From NCBI GenBank assembly GCA_014058105.1, contig JACGCM010001272.1:4092001-4156000 (forward strand): 64,000 nt of DNA, read 5' to 3'. The position numbers and the translations under genes were made by a program. The DNA is from Kingdonia uniflora (taxonomy: Eukaryota > Streptophyta > Magnoliopsida > Ranunculales > Circaeasteraceae). Of this stretch, positions 23,058 to 34,121 are shown one piece after another (within the stretch, counting starts at the first letter, position 1; each line of letters starts with the position of its first letter). The notes beneath the pieces are model-generated. The model was not told the DNA's origin. It did not search any database and was given only the letters and a program-made list of their open reading frames with translations.

Positions 23058-23724
23058 TATAATATAATCTGCATAAACAAACAATACCTCTTAAGGAGAT
23101 GATCGAGTCGAGTGTATGCACACTATCTCCTTAAGACAGATTTTCCCTTGTCACAGTGCTTTACAAGAATGTAGGCCCTTGTCTCCCAGGATACAATGAT
23201 CAATCGCAAAGAAAAGAAAACACTTTTATCTCTTTCCCAAATGAAACTTGATTGCGTATGTTTTATCTCTTAAAGAAATGACTCAAGAAAACTCTAAAAA
23301 ATGATAAAAAATAAAAAGAAGAAGTTGGGTTATATAAAGGCAAAGGTGACTCTTCACCAAGGGTCACACCTTAAGACACACCTCAAGTTAGTGCCTATTC
23401 ACCAAAGGTCACAACTTAAGTTACATCTGTTAAAGACAACCCAACTTACACTAAGGCTGAATCATAGACTTATATTAATAAGCAGGTTTCATAGGTCGAG
23501 CAAGCCCATGGATAGCCCATGCACCCAAGCTAGTTTGCACACATGGGTCGCACATGCGCGTGTGACCCACCAACTCTCACACACACCACAACAAGTTAAG
23601 TATTAGACTTACTTATATAGTAGAGAGTAGAGTTGAGTTTCCCTCATATCTAATGCAGGCTAAAAACACTTAGTTATACCATTCAAAGAAAAGAAAAACC
23701 AAACTCTCTTTGTATTTTCCAGCA
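23058..23724 (-). repeat. 3' LTR of the - strand copia element
   Basis: 667 bp, matching 26,395-27,059. Its inner end reads TGCTGG on - and its outer end has TA instead of CA. Confidence 0.9.
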
Positions 23725-23737
23725 ATCCACCACATTT
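23725..23737 (-). other. Polypurine tract of the - strand copia element
   Basis: ATGTGGTGGAT on -, directly before the LTR start, as in other copia elements. Confidence 0.65.
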
Positions 23738-24244
23738 GAATAGTAACAGAAAAAATAGAGAAAATCAGGGAAGGGTCATGCATCGAGAGAGGTGTCTTGT
23801 GGACTTGATCCTTCCCTAGTGACTAATAATTGGATTTGCGCTGATTAGTAAATAGTTAGCTTTAGTGTAAACTAAGACAATAATCTTCACATAATACTTT
23901 TCCAAATGTAATCGGCTCTCACAGTTGTGTTCAATTCAGCCATGAACAAAACCCAGATTCTTGAGTAATTTAAAAAAATTTCACCCTATAAAATTTTCAT
24001 GGAAGCGGCCCCACCTCACACTCACATAGGTGATTGCCTATTAAGAGTACCCTATCATACCCTACTTGTTATACTAGTCATAAGAATCATTAAAGCTCAT
24101 AGAACTTACCCTGGAAATTATTATAGGTTGCACTGTTCACATCATGGAATGAGCAGGAGTTAAAATCTCCTCAGTGTTCATGTTGAGTAACTTATAACTA
24201 GTTGTTCTATTGAATCTAGATCATGCAATCTTCAATAAGCAAGG

Positions 24245-25490
24245 TTAGGTTTTTGCTGAGGTTAACTCGTAGTTAAAGGCTTTAAGCCCATTCCTCTCGA
24301 TGTAGAAAATACTTACATTTTTGCCAACCCTTTTTGTAAATGGATTCGCTAAGTTTTCACTGGACTTCACAAAGTTAATGGATATAACTCCACTTACAAG
24401 TAATTTTTTTACAATATTATGTCTACGACGTATATGTCGTGACTTACCGTTATAGACATTATTCTTTGCCTTTGCAATAGTTGCTTGATTATCATAATGG
24501 ATATATACGGCAGGTACTAGCTTTGGCCACATAAGAATATCCTTTAAATTTTTTGAAGCCACTCAGCTTCATCTCCCGCTAAATCTTGTGTAACAAACTC
24601 TGATTCTATAGTCGATCGAGCTATATATGTTTGTTTTGAGGATTTCCACGAGACAACTCTACCACCAAGTGTAAACACATATCCACTTTTGGACTATGAC
24701 TCATTAGAATCTGATATCCAATTTGTATCACTGTATCCCACAATGACAGCTAGATATTTTGTGTAGTGCAACCCATAGTCTATTTTATGCCTTAAACACT
24801 GTAAAACCCTTATTAATGCCTCCTAGTGGCTCGGGATAGGGTTATAGTATACTGACTCAGTTTGCTAACCGTATAAATAATATATATCTGGTCTTGTGCA
24901 GTTCATAATATACATTAGACTGCCTATTATCCATGCATACTCTATTTGAGAAATAGGCTCACCTGTGTGTTTAATTAATTGACACATATTGTCATATGGT
25001 GTCTGAACACTACGATAATCAAATTTATTAAAAAATTTAAGTACATTCTCTATATAATGTGATTAAGACAACACAAGTCCCTGTGGTGCTCTGTTAATCC
25101 TTATGCCAAGAATAGCATTCATATCGAAGTTCTTGGACAACATTATTTTTGCTGACATAAACATTGATGTTAGTCCCCATAATGAGAATATCGTCTACAT
25201 AAAGACATACAATTACAAGTTTACCATTAATGCTTTTAATATAGACACGCCTATCACATTCATTGATTTTGAAGCCATCCTTCATCATGACTCCATCAAT
25301 TTTGTCATACCATTGTAAATGTGCTTGCTTCAATCCATAAAAAAATTTAACCAGCCGACATATTTTATTTTCTTGGTTTCTAACAATGAACCCCTCAGGT
25401 TGGTTCATATATATATTTTCATTTAATTTACCATTCAAGAATGTCATTTTAATATCCATTTGATATGCACAGGTTCTCCATCTCAACAAT
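24245..25490 (-). pseudogene. pol: Copia RT (second half) and RNase H, deleted and frameshifted
   Basis: The - frame from 25,513 begins inside RT: AYQMDIKMTFLNGKLNENIYM, FYGLKQAHLQWYDKI and the catalytic CLYVDDILIMG. After 25,094 the frame changes several times (PYDNMCQLIKHTGEPI, then GYSDTNW and [19 protein letters not shown] in other frames). The RNase H end at 24,562-24,245 reads IHYDNQATIAKAKNN, KSRHIRRRHNIVKKL and NLANPFTKRV. The first half of RT is gone: its remaining N-terminus follows gag sequence directly at about 25,480. Confidence 0.85.
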
Positions 25491-26351
25491 ATTTGCTTGA
25501 GTGCCTTTGTCACTTTCTAGTTTGCTTTTGCGCTTGCGGTATTCCATTAATTTGTGCCCTAGTTTGCCACAAACATAGCAACTCCATGTGAACTTCTTAA
25601 AGTCCTTGCCTTTAGAGCCTAGAGAATTCTTCCCATTTTTCCTTTCTTTCCATTTTTCTTATGGGATTTAGGGTTTCCCTCGACCATGTTAGCCTTGGCA
25701 TCGTAAGAAGAACAACATCCTTCTTCTCATTGGATTTATTATTTTCTTCGATCCTTAGCCTTACGATCAGTTCCTCCAACTTCATTTCCTTCCTCTTATG
25801 CTTCAGATAACTTTTAAAGTCCTTTTAGGATGAAGATAACTTCTCAATTATCGCAGTAACGTAAAATTATTCACTTAAATTCATACCTTATGCATCAATA
25901 TCATGCAGGATAATCTGTAGTTCTTGTACTTGACTAATTATAGTTTTGGAATCCACCATTTTATAAACCAAGAATCTGCCGACTATAAAAATTTCAATCC
26001 GGCATCTTCTGTCTTATACTTATGGTCTAAGGATTCCCGCAGTTCCTTTATAGACTCTATCGGACTATACACATTGTATAATGTATTGTCCAACCCATTC
26101 AGGATATAATTCCGATATAGAAAGTCAGAATAAATCTACGCCTCTACTATTGTTATGATTGTTGCGTCAGTTTCTTCCTCCTTTATTTCTGGTTTGTCCT
26201 CCTTGAGAAATTTTGCTAAGTTCAGAGTTATAAGAAAGAATAGCATCTTATGTTGCCAATGCTTGAATTCGGTGCCATTAAACTTCTCGGGTTTCACCTT
26301 CATAACTTGTGGGTTACTCTTTTCACCCTCTTTCTCTACGAGATTCACCAT
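25485..26351 (-). pseudogene. gag: Copia gag of the - strand element
   Basis: ATG at 26,351 opens MVNLVEKEGEKSNPQVMKV and FNGTEFKHWQHKMLFFL, the usual copia Gag N-terminus with the W-x-x-x-M motif. After a frame change it continues with GLDNTLYNVY, SKTIISQVQELQIILHDI and, near 25,560-25,600, CYVCGKLGHKLMEY, a zinc knuckle whose last Cys is Tyr. It then reads SDKGTQANIVE and meets RT sequence. Gag forms the particle that packages element RNA. Confidence 0.8.
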
Positions 26352-26394
26352 TGTTGTAGTGTTTGATCACACAGAAAAAAATTGGTCTTAAGAT

Positions 26395-27059
26395 TGTAAT
26401 ACAATCTGCATGAACAAACAACACTTTTTAAGGAGATGATCAAGTCTAGTATATGCATACTATCTCCTTAAGATAAATTTTCCCCTGTCACAGTATTTTG
26501 TTGGAATATAGGCCCTTATCTCCCAGGATACAATGATCAGTCACAGAGAGAAGAAAATACTTCTATCTCTTTGCCAAATGAACCTTGATTGTGTCTATTT
26601 TCTCTTTTGAAGAAATTACTCAAGAAAAATATGAAAACTGATAAAAAATGATGAAAACAAAGTTAGGTTATATAGAGAAAATGTGACTCTTCACCAAGGG
26701 TCGCACCTTAAGACACACCTTAAGTTAGTGCCTCTTCACCAAAGGTCACACCATAAGTTGCGTCTGTTAGAGACAACCCAACTCACACCAAGGTTAAATT
26801 ATAGACTTATAATAATTAACGGGTTTCTTAGGTCGAGCAAGCCCATGGGTATCCCATGTACCCAAGCTAGTTTGCATACATAGGTCGCACATGCACGTGT
26901 GACCCATCAACTCTCACACACACCACAACAAGTTAAATATTAGACCTACTTAAATAGTATGGTTGAGCTTCCCTCATATCCAATATGCATGGGACTACAA
27001 ACACTTAATTCTATCATTCAAACAAAAGGAAAACCAAACTCTCTTTATATTTTCCAACA
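26395..27059 (-). repeat. 5' LTR of the - strand copia element
   Basis: 665 bp, starting TGTTGGAAAATAT on - and ending ACA. It is flanked on the outside by CGTAG. Confidence 0.92.
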
Positions 27060-27064
27060 CGTAG

Positions 27065-28870
27065 AAATGCATAGAATTAATACGCCTAAAAGTATTATTT
27101 TTATTGTCCCAATTTCTTATTTTCTAATGTTACTAGCATTTTCTTATTTTCAGACATTTATAAATGTTGGAGCTAATAAGTAAAAAAAGTGTCTAATTGA
27201 AGGTACAAATAGCAAAAGGCTGTCTCTCGGGTGTAAGTAAGATGTCTACATTCAATGTACTTAGAGATTTACTCCAAAGAATGAAAACAAAATTAAGGAC
27301 TCAATAAGGATTAACTTGAGAATATTTATCTATATAGAAGATAGAGTTAAAAGAAGATAAAAGATATCTAAGATAAATTTTTTCTCTCTCATATCTCCTA
27401 TAAATAGGAGAGTCACTCAATGTATTTTTCATCTCAGACTGGAGTAATACAACTTTTCTTCTCTCTCACTTTTATTTTATTTTATACTTTTAACTTAAGC
27501 TGTGATCAATACCATTAATGGAGAGCTAGTCTCCTTAGCTTAGGCTAAGGATTGACACTCCGGTGAAGTGAGTTAAATTGATATGTTAATAGTAGTTTAG
27601 ATCTAAAATTAATCTCCAATTCTCTGATTTGTAGTTACAAAGGATAAATCTAGCCATGACAACTCTAAGTTACTACAGATATGAGGAAGATGTCGAATTA
27701 GCCATATTCAGTTATTTTTCCCCTCAAAGAGAATTCTAGATCACTAGAGTTAATACTTTTCACCTAACCATGGAAATTAAGAGTTTATAAACCCTAGATC
27801 CGTTTGTCCATGAACAATGAAGTTCTTATCTAAGGTTTTAGCCACAAACCCTAGATCATAGACCCAGATAGACCTAGCCATGGCTATTACGTACGGATAA
27901 AAGCTATTATTTTCATATCGTTTTAGTAAACGAAGTCGGAGGTGATCCGAAGCCTAAGTCATCTTCTCAATATTTTTTACCAAAATAGTAATTTAGAGTT
28001 AAACTTTAGTCTAAAAACATTTTCCAAAATTAGTATAACAATCGTTATTAGTTAGATCGAAAGGATAGATTTTTAATACGTTTACTCCCTGAGGAAATCG
28101 ACCCCCACTTGACCTTACTACTTACGACACCTGTAGTTTTGAGCGAGGTATTTTGAACAGAGTTTTTCTCCCATCAATTACCCTGAGCAAGGATTTGTAC
28201 CAAAAGATTGTTAGAATTTGATAGAGTAACAAAATTTTCTCCAATTTAAACTTTGTACTATTCTCTTACCCAACCAATTTTATGTCTCTCTCATCCCCGC
28301 TATTTACCTCCAATATTCTCTCCGTAACTATCTACTTCTATCCCATATTTTTTCTCTCTAAAATTTTTTCTTTCAAAATTAGTTTCCACGAACTCTAAAA
28401 CTCAATATTCTAACTTTATTGTCTTTGTTTTATGTATAATCTCATGGTTGAAGAGATGAAAATACTATTTTTTTTTACTAATACTTACGTCAACGACGAT
28501 TAAAGATTATTGTTGCAAATTAGATATATCAAATTTGGTAACATTTAATCAACTTGTAAATACTAAGAGGCAAATTTATATTCAATTAAACTCTAAATAT
28601 TTGGGATATTTTTTCTACAGAGAAAATGAGAATTTTTAGAGAGAGATGGAGATAACATTGGAGGAAGATTCTATTTAAACAAAAGAAAATACTTGGGGAT
28701 AACGACTATTGGAGAGAAATAGTGGGGAAGGAGAGAAACCTAAGAGGTGAAAGAGAGAGAAGAGTATGATGTGGAAAATGGTTATTTCTTAAGTCCCCTA
28801 AGTTTTAAAAATTCTAAGAAGGCCCTTTTAGGATAACTAGATACCCAAATTAGGATAATAAAATTGGACT
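27065..28870. other. Stretch without a gene; LTR-like non-coding DNA
   Basis: 27,165 begins TGTTGGAGC and a TATA box (CCTATAAATAGGAG) lies near 27,400, followed by an initiator-like region. Around 28,085-28,190 a TACTCCCTGAGGAAATCGACC segment resembles the R/U5 ends of some plant retrotransposon LTRs. This could be a solo LTR, but no target duplication was found. 28,285-28,740 holds an imperfect inverted repeat (CCCCGCTATTTACCTCCAATA against its complement at 28,700-28,730). Confidence 0.3.
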
Positions 28871-28876
28871 CCAAAT

Positions 28877-29139
28877 TGTTACACCAAGTTAAGGCTGGTG
28901 GACTTAATGTTAGTCTTTATTAGGGTTTGAGGGTATAATGGGAAGACCACTCAAGTCCTATTAGGTTAAATAGAGAGGAAGTCCCTCTTGAAGGCTACTA
29001 CATAGAAAACCATCCCATTGTGGTCTGCAACCAATCCAAGGGAAGACTCCACTCAAGAACATGGGATTTTAAGAGAGCAGGGGAAGAGGTTAGTATAATC
29101 TCATTTACTTATTGATCATAGTTATTGTATGATAATACA
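28877..29139 (+). repeat. 5' LTR of copia 2 (region matching the 3' LTR)
   Basis: 263 bp from TGTTACACCAAG to ...AATACA aligns with 51,843-52,106. The 3' LTR is about 100 bp longer to the left; the sequence at 28,770-28,876 has only weak similarity to that part. The 5' LTR may thus be truncated or replaced in U3. Confidence 0.75.
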
Positions 29140-29144
29140 ATAAT

Positions 29145-29153
29145 TGGTATCAG
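29145..29153 (+). other. Primer-binding site of copia 2
   Basis: TGGTATCAG, the start of the initiator tRNA-Met type site normal for plant copia elements, 5 bases after the LTR. Confidence 0.8.
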
Positions 29154-29159
29154 TCGCTA

Positions 29160-30730
29160 GGATACAAATTACTTTAATTTATTTATTTATAATAAAGAGA
29201 GCAAACATCTATTTATTTTTCTGTACTTTCATGTCTTTGTAAGAATATTTTATTGTTGTTTCTCGTTCACTATTCACGAGGAAAATAGATTTTATAAACT
29301 CTTTGTATATTCACCGAGTCTCTCTCTCACCATCTCTCACGAATTAAAATTCATCACTCCCCAAATTTTAGGGTTCTTTCTCTTTTCTCTTTCTCTCTCC
29401 AATTTTATCGAAGAGATTTCAGGTTTTGAATATGATTTCCATTGTTTGGGCTATCTCGTAATATGATTTCTTAGATAAAGATGAAGATTTTAGGTTTTGA
29501 ATCTGATTTTAGTAGCAATCGTTCTTCTATTTCTCGTCTCCAATTAGATTAATTTTGAGTTTGGGCCATTAGAGAGTTTCTACATCATTTCAAGGAGGGA
29601 TTCTAAAGTTTCTCAACTGATTTGAGAAAAAAGATTTAGAGTTTCTTTACAAATCTGATTTGAGAAGAGATTTGGGTTTTCTGTAATCATCCTATGTTCC
29701 TAATTAAGTCTGGTTTCGACATTGGGGGAAATCCAATTTGGATATTGAGTTTATTCAGGCTGTTAGTTCATAGAAAGGGTAATAGTTTGAGCTAAAATAG
29801 TGGGTGCTTGTTTAGTTCCTTGTGTTAAAGGATACTTCACGTTTTCATTTGGATTATGCGATTTTCGATACGAATTCTCTTTGAGCATTTACGTTGTATT
29901 TGGCAGACTTTTAAGAATGTGGATATCAGTTAGTTTTCTCCATTTTTTTTCCTAATATGTTTCTTTAATCCTAAAAGCACCGAGATTGGTGTTTTGCATG
30001 TGCAGAATTATTAATTATTTCATCGTGGATTTATTAATAATATGTTGGGTAGTTGGATATTATGCTAAGTTAGTGAATATTGTTATATTTCATACAATAA
30101 ATCATAAGTGAGTAATTGAAGCAGTAAATCATTATTGATAATGGGATTTAATGCCTAAGGATCTCCAATGGAGTTTAAGTGAGATCAAATAGTCATTAGG
30201 AAGGCATGATATAAAATGGGCAAATACACCCAAAGGAGTTTTGTCCATGGAGTTGAACATTTCTCATAATGTTAAGGCTTTCTCGTAAAGTCTCATTAAA
30301 ACTACTTTGCACTAATTAAACTTGAAATAATTAGACCACCCAAAGGAGGTCAAAAAAATTATAATTAATTAGTAGGCCAAGATAGGCTACACGGTACGAG
30401 GAGATGAGGATAACCCTTGTCCCAAAGGTGAAAAAGTGTCTCGAGTCAAACTGTAAGTGGTCAGTCTAGTCTTGAGCGTGAGTGATCATCAACTAGGGGG
30501 TAATGTATGTCAAATTACCACCCAAAGGAGGCATTCGAAGATACATCGCTTTACCCGCAGAGTGAAAAATTAATACTTTAAATATTATATGCACTCTGAC
30601 TCGACCATCCTAACCCCAGGTAAGATTGAGACTAATGACATCAAGTTATAGATCTTTTACATATAAAGTTAAACGTGCATAAAGTTAATTTGCACACGTC
30701 CTAATATAAGCCATTGGTTTATACAACTAT
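29160..30730 (+). other. Long untranslated leader of copia 2
   Basis: About 1.6 kb between primer site and gag ATG without a supported reading frame. The motif CCCAAAGG(A/T)G recurs at about 30,229, 30,339, 30,420 and 30,520. Confidence 0.5.
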
Positions 30731-31270
30731 GGACCCTATAATCCAGAACCAACTGACTAATATTGAGACCTTGATGGACTCTAACTACTCCAACTTGAAG
30801 CTCGAAATCTAGATTGCCCTAGGCTACCTTGATTTCGATTTTGTTCTCACAGAAGCCAAACCCACGGATCTCACGAATACCTCTTCTGATGTTGAGAAAG
30901 TGGTTTATGCTAAATGGGTCAAAACCAATAAAATAACAAATCTCATCATTCGTTCTTCCATTGATCCTATTATGCGGGGCGGTATCACTGTGAAAGGTAC
31001 TGCAAAGTAACCGTTAGATGTCATTAAGAAATAACTTGAGGGTCGCGTCAAGGGAAGGTAGTACAACAACTTATCTCAGCTTTTATCGCTAAAGTATGAC
31101 GACAATGGAAATGTGCGCTCGCATATTTATGTTTGTTTTGAATCCAATTTGGTTGTTGTTCCCACCAACTCTTGGTGGTTAGATTTTGGCGAAACAGTTC
31201 ACATTTTGAATTCTCCATAGGGGTTCATCTGCAGGCGGCCGGCAAGGCCCGAGGAGTAGGTTTTCTCAAG
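30731..31270 (+). pseudogene. gag: gag and protease motif of copia 2, with internal deletion
   Basis: ATG at 30,731 opens MDPIIQNQLTNIETLMDSNY, followed by a typical copia Gag core (AKWVKTNKITNLIIRS, then LEGRVKGR and LLSLKYDDNGNVRSH). At about 31,125 the reading passes at once to ESNLVVVPTNSWWLDFGET, which is the protease start normally found behind the zinc knuckle. So the C-terminal half of Gag, including the zinc knuckle, is missing. The protease motif itself is changed: WWLDFGET stands for the usual W-W-L-D-S-G-A, so the Asp is kept but the DSG triad is DFG. Stops occur within the Gag core. Confidence 0.75.
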
Positions 31271-31272
31271 AG

Positions 31273-32177
31273 ATGCTGGAAGCCTTCCCATTAAGTTTGC
31301 TGGCATTTTTTTGCATGGTTTTAGGTACGGGTGTTACTTTAGGTTTGACAGGCACCTTTTATGTTCCTTCGATGAGATATTCTTTAGTTTCAGTTTCTCG
31401 GTCGCACTATTTCTGTTATTTTTTTAATTTTAGACATGGTGGTTTTGATATTATTCATCATGATTCCATTATTGGTTCTGGTCTATTAGTTGATGGGTTA
31501 TATCATCTATCTCTTGGTCATTCATTTAATACATCTTTATTATGTTTATCTGTTGAGGCTAATATTTCATCTACTTCTAAACGTTTTAGAGTTTCTGAGC
31601 AATCTTTGATGTTATGGCACAAACGACTAAGACATGTTTCTAGACAGAGGTTAGAGATTCTGGTTTAAGATGGGGTTTTCAGGGTTTTAGACTTCTCTAA
31701 TTTTTAGACTTACGTCAATTGTATTCGTAGAAAATTGACCAAGATCAGGAAATTTAAATCTACTCGTAACACTGATCTTTTACAACTGATTCATACAGAT
31801 ATATGTAAACCCTTTTCTATTCCGTCTCGCGGTGGTCATCAATATTTTATCACCTTCATTGACGATTTATCTCGTTATATACCTACATTTTTCTTATCTA
31901 TTAAAAGTCTGAATCACTTGATGTATTCAAGACATTCCAATTAGAGGTTGAGAAATAGTCAGATCGAAAGATCAAGGTTGTCCGGTCAGATCGAGGAGGC
32001 GAGTATTATGGTAAGATCGATCAAGACGATCAATATTTAGGACCATTCTATCAGTATTTAAAGGATCAGGGTATTGTAGCCTAGTACACTACCCCTGGAA
32101 CAAAAGAGCAGAACAATATTTGTAAATGCCGTAATCAAACTTATTAGAACATGGTTCATAGAATATTATGTTGTATT
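31273..32177 (+). pseudogene. Protease end, GAG-preintegrase and integrase 5' part of copia 2
   Basis: TGTFYVPSMRYSLVSVSR and GSGLLVDGLYHLSL belong to the protease-preintegrase junction; LMLWHKRLRHVSRQRLEIL is the GAG-preintegrase motif with the zinc-binding His. Integrase follows with IHTDICKPF (first Asp), GGHQYFITFIDDLSRY, then after a frame change SDRGGEYYGKIDQ (second Asp) and TPGTKEQNN..CRNQT, where the usual catalytic Glu position in an AERRN motif reads CK. The frame meets element B at 32,177. Confidence 0.82.
32173..32177 (+). repeat. Target duplication of element B (left copy)
   Basis: GTATT before the 5' LTR; ATATT follows the 3' LTR at 48,740-48,744. One of five bases differs. 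Counting the site only once restores the integrase reading frame of copia 2. Confidence 0.75.
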
Positions 32178-32800
32178 TGTAGGAACTTATCTCTCGATCT
32201 CACCCAAAGTTGAGCTTACCTAGTTCGAATTACCTCCACCTTAGACTCACGCATTTTTAACACATTTCCTCAGTTAACATTCTAACCTACCCCACAAACT
32301 GGTTAAGAAAGTGGGCCGAACTTAAACTGAAAAACCTTATCCATTCAAAGACACATGTCTCCACATGAACTCGTTAGTTACTCAATCAACCTCCATTAAC
32401 CACATTGTTCGGAGAACATGCTTCAGCACGATGAAGAGCTGCGGAGATGGCCTATATAAAGAAAAAGTTCCAAAAGAGACAGGGACCAAAAAAATTACAC
32501 AAGAGATTACCTAGAAACTACTTGTTCTAGATTCTTGATAATCATCAAAACTTCTTAAGTTACAAGATTCAAGCATTTTTATTTATAAAGATCACTTGTA
32601 ATTAGATATCCGTCTCAAGCAATAAAAATATTTTTAACAAAAATCCTCTACACGAGGTCGTGGTTTTTTACCTATTCAGAGATTTTCCACGCTAAAATCA
32701 CCTATTTCATATCTTACTTTCCATTAGAATATTGTTGCAGGTTCATTGGAGTGATAGCAAATTCCAAGCCATTTGGAGCTTATGGAATTTGGCCATTACA
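32178..32800 (+). repeat. 5' LTR of element B
   Basis: Begins TGTAGGAACTTATC, ends CCATTACA, TATA box TATATAAA at 32,453-32,460. Confidence 0.92.
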
Positions 32801-32820
32801 TTTGGCACCGTCTGTAGGAA
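32801..32820 (+). other. Primer-binding site of element B
   Basis: TTTGGCACCGTCTGTAGGAA, identical over 20 bases to the site of element A. Confidence 0.75.
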
Positions 32821-32872
32821 AGATTGCATTTCTACGATATCCTAAGACAGTCTTTCACTACAACTTTTAATC

Positions 32873-34121
32873 ATGGTTACTTCTAGACAACCGGCTGTAG
32901 GAACTCAACTCATAGTTTCCATGGAGCCGGGGCAACTCACAGAGTTACGAGCGAATCTCAACGCCGAGGCAGAGAAATGCAGAACTCAAACTTCAGTTAA
33001 CAAACGATCATGAGCTCCGAGAAAAAGAACACGATGCAGAACGACAAGCTTGGTTAACAATGCTCAAATGGCATGAAGATCAGATGACAACAATGCAGAC
33101 TGCCTTAGAGGTTCTACAAAATACTTAAAAGGTTCCTCCAGCCAAAGGTTACGATCAGCTTCCAGAAACCTCTTACGTCTCTGCAAGTAAAAGATTGGGA
33201 CCTCGGGGAGTCACCAGTAAAGCTATCTCCATTAATCTACAACGCGAACCATAACCCTCCATACATTTGGGGGGTGAAGTTCAGTCTAAAGTCAGTTGAG
33301 GTCGCCAAATTTCCATCCGCCAGGAGGAAGAGCAGTGACCTCAACATCAAGTTCCAGTACGAGATCTCCTGAGTGAAGGTACAGACACTCATCATCCACA
33401 GCCACCTCATCCAGTAATTCGACCAACACGCCATTACGTCACAAAAGAGCATATGGACCAACGAATTAAGGAGTTGATTGAAGCACAGGTTTTGGGTACT
33501 ACCGACGATGCCACAAAGTTACAAGGAAGTCCGATTGCCAAGAAACTATTCGATATGGAGATACCAAAATGTTTTCATACTCCCAAAATTTGTAAATATA
33601 AAGGTACTGACCCAAAGGAGCACATTCAACAATACCGTGATTCATTGAGATTGTACTCCAATCTCAACCACATCCTCTGTCGTCTGTTCACCATAAGTCT
33701 ACAGGAAGAACCACTCTGATGGTTCTATTATCTCCCTGAGGACTCCATCTATATATTTGATCAGCTACAGAAGCAGTTCATCAAGACGTATGCTCACAAC
33801 AGATACAAAGAGGAGAACTTGTATTCTCTTATTTATCTTAAACAGTCGCATGGAGAGAAGCTCGAAGATTTCTCGAAGAAATTTTTAAAGCTCACACGAA
33901 AAGTGGATAACCTCGATCAGAAAATGGTTATTATTACTTTCACCAATGCTATCTGGCTCGACTGCAAGACCAAAGAATACTTCTTCCTTAATAAACCTAC
34001 GACCTTGGTGGAGTTGATCACCAAAGTCAACAGTTACGTCGACCTAGAGAGGATGATATCCGAGTGGCAAAAATCTACTAAATCCGTCCTCTCCACCAAA
34101 GGCCTATCTACTGATCAAGCC
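32873..34121 (+). pseudogene. gag: gag of element B, broken
   Basis: ATG at 32,873 opens MVTSRQPAVGTQ and includes the ELRANLN motif of element A; the frame closes at a TGA near 33,013. The capsid core starts at 33,453 (IKELIEAQVLGTT, then YKGTDPKEHIQQYRDSLRLY), meets a TGA in the place of Arg in EPLRWFY at 33,717-33,719, and goes on from 33,740 to 34,120 (EENLYSLIYLKQ, KLEDFSKKFLKL, LITKVNSYVDLERM). The gene is interrupted at 34,122 by an insertion and its remainder resumes near 36,064. Confidence 0.82.

Larger units (their letters stand above)
23058..27059 (-). mobile_element. Ty1/copia element, internally deleted (non-autonomous), complete with TSD
   Basis: Two direct LTRs (23,058-23,724 and 26,395-27,059) enclose 2,670 bp read on -. 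The 5-bp duplication CGTAG is present at 23,053-23,057 and 27,060-27,064, so both ends are exact. The inside holds gag with a zinc-knuckle remnant, joined directly to the second half of RT and RNase H. The protease, integrase and N-terminal RT regions are deleted. It could only have moved with help from a relative. Confidence 0.92.
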
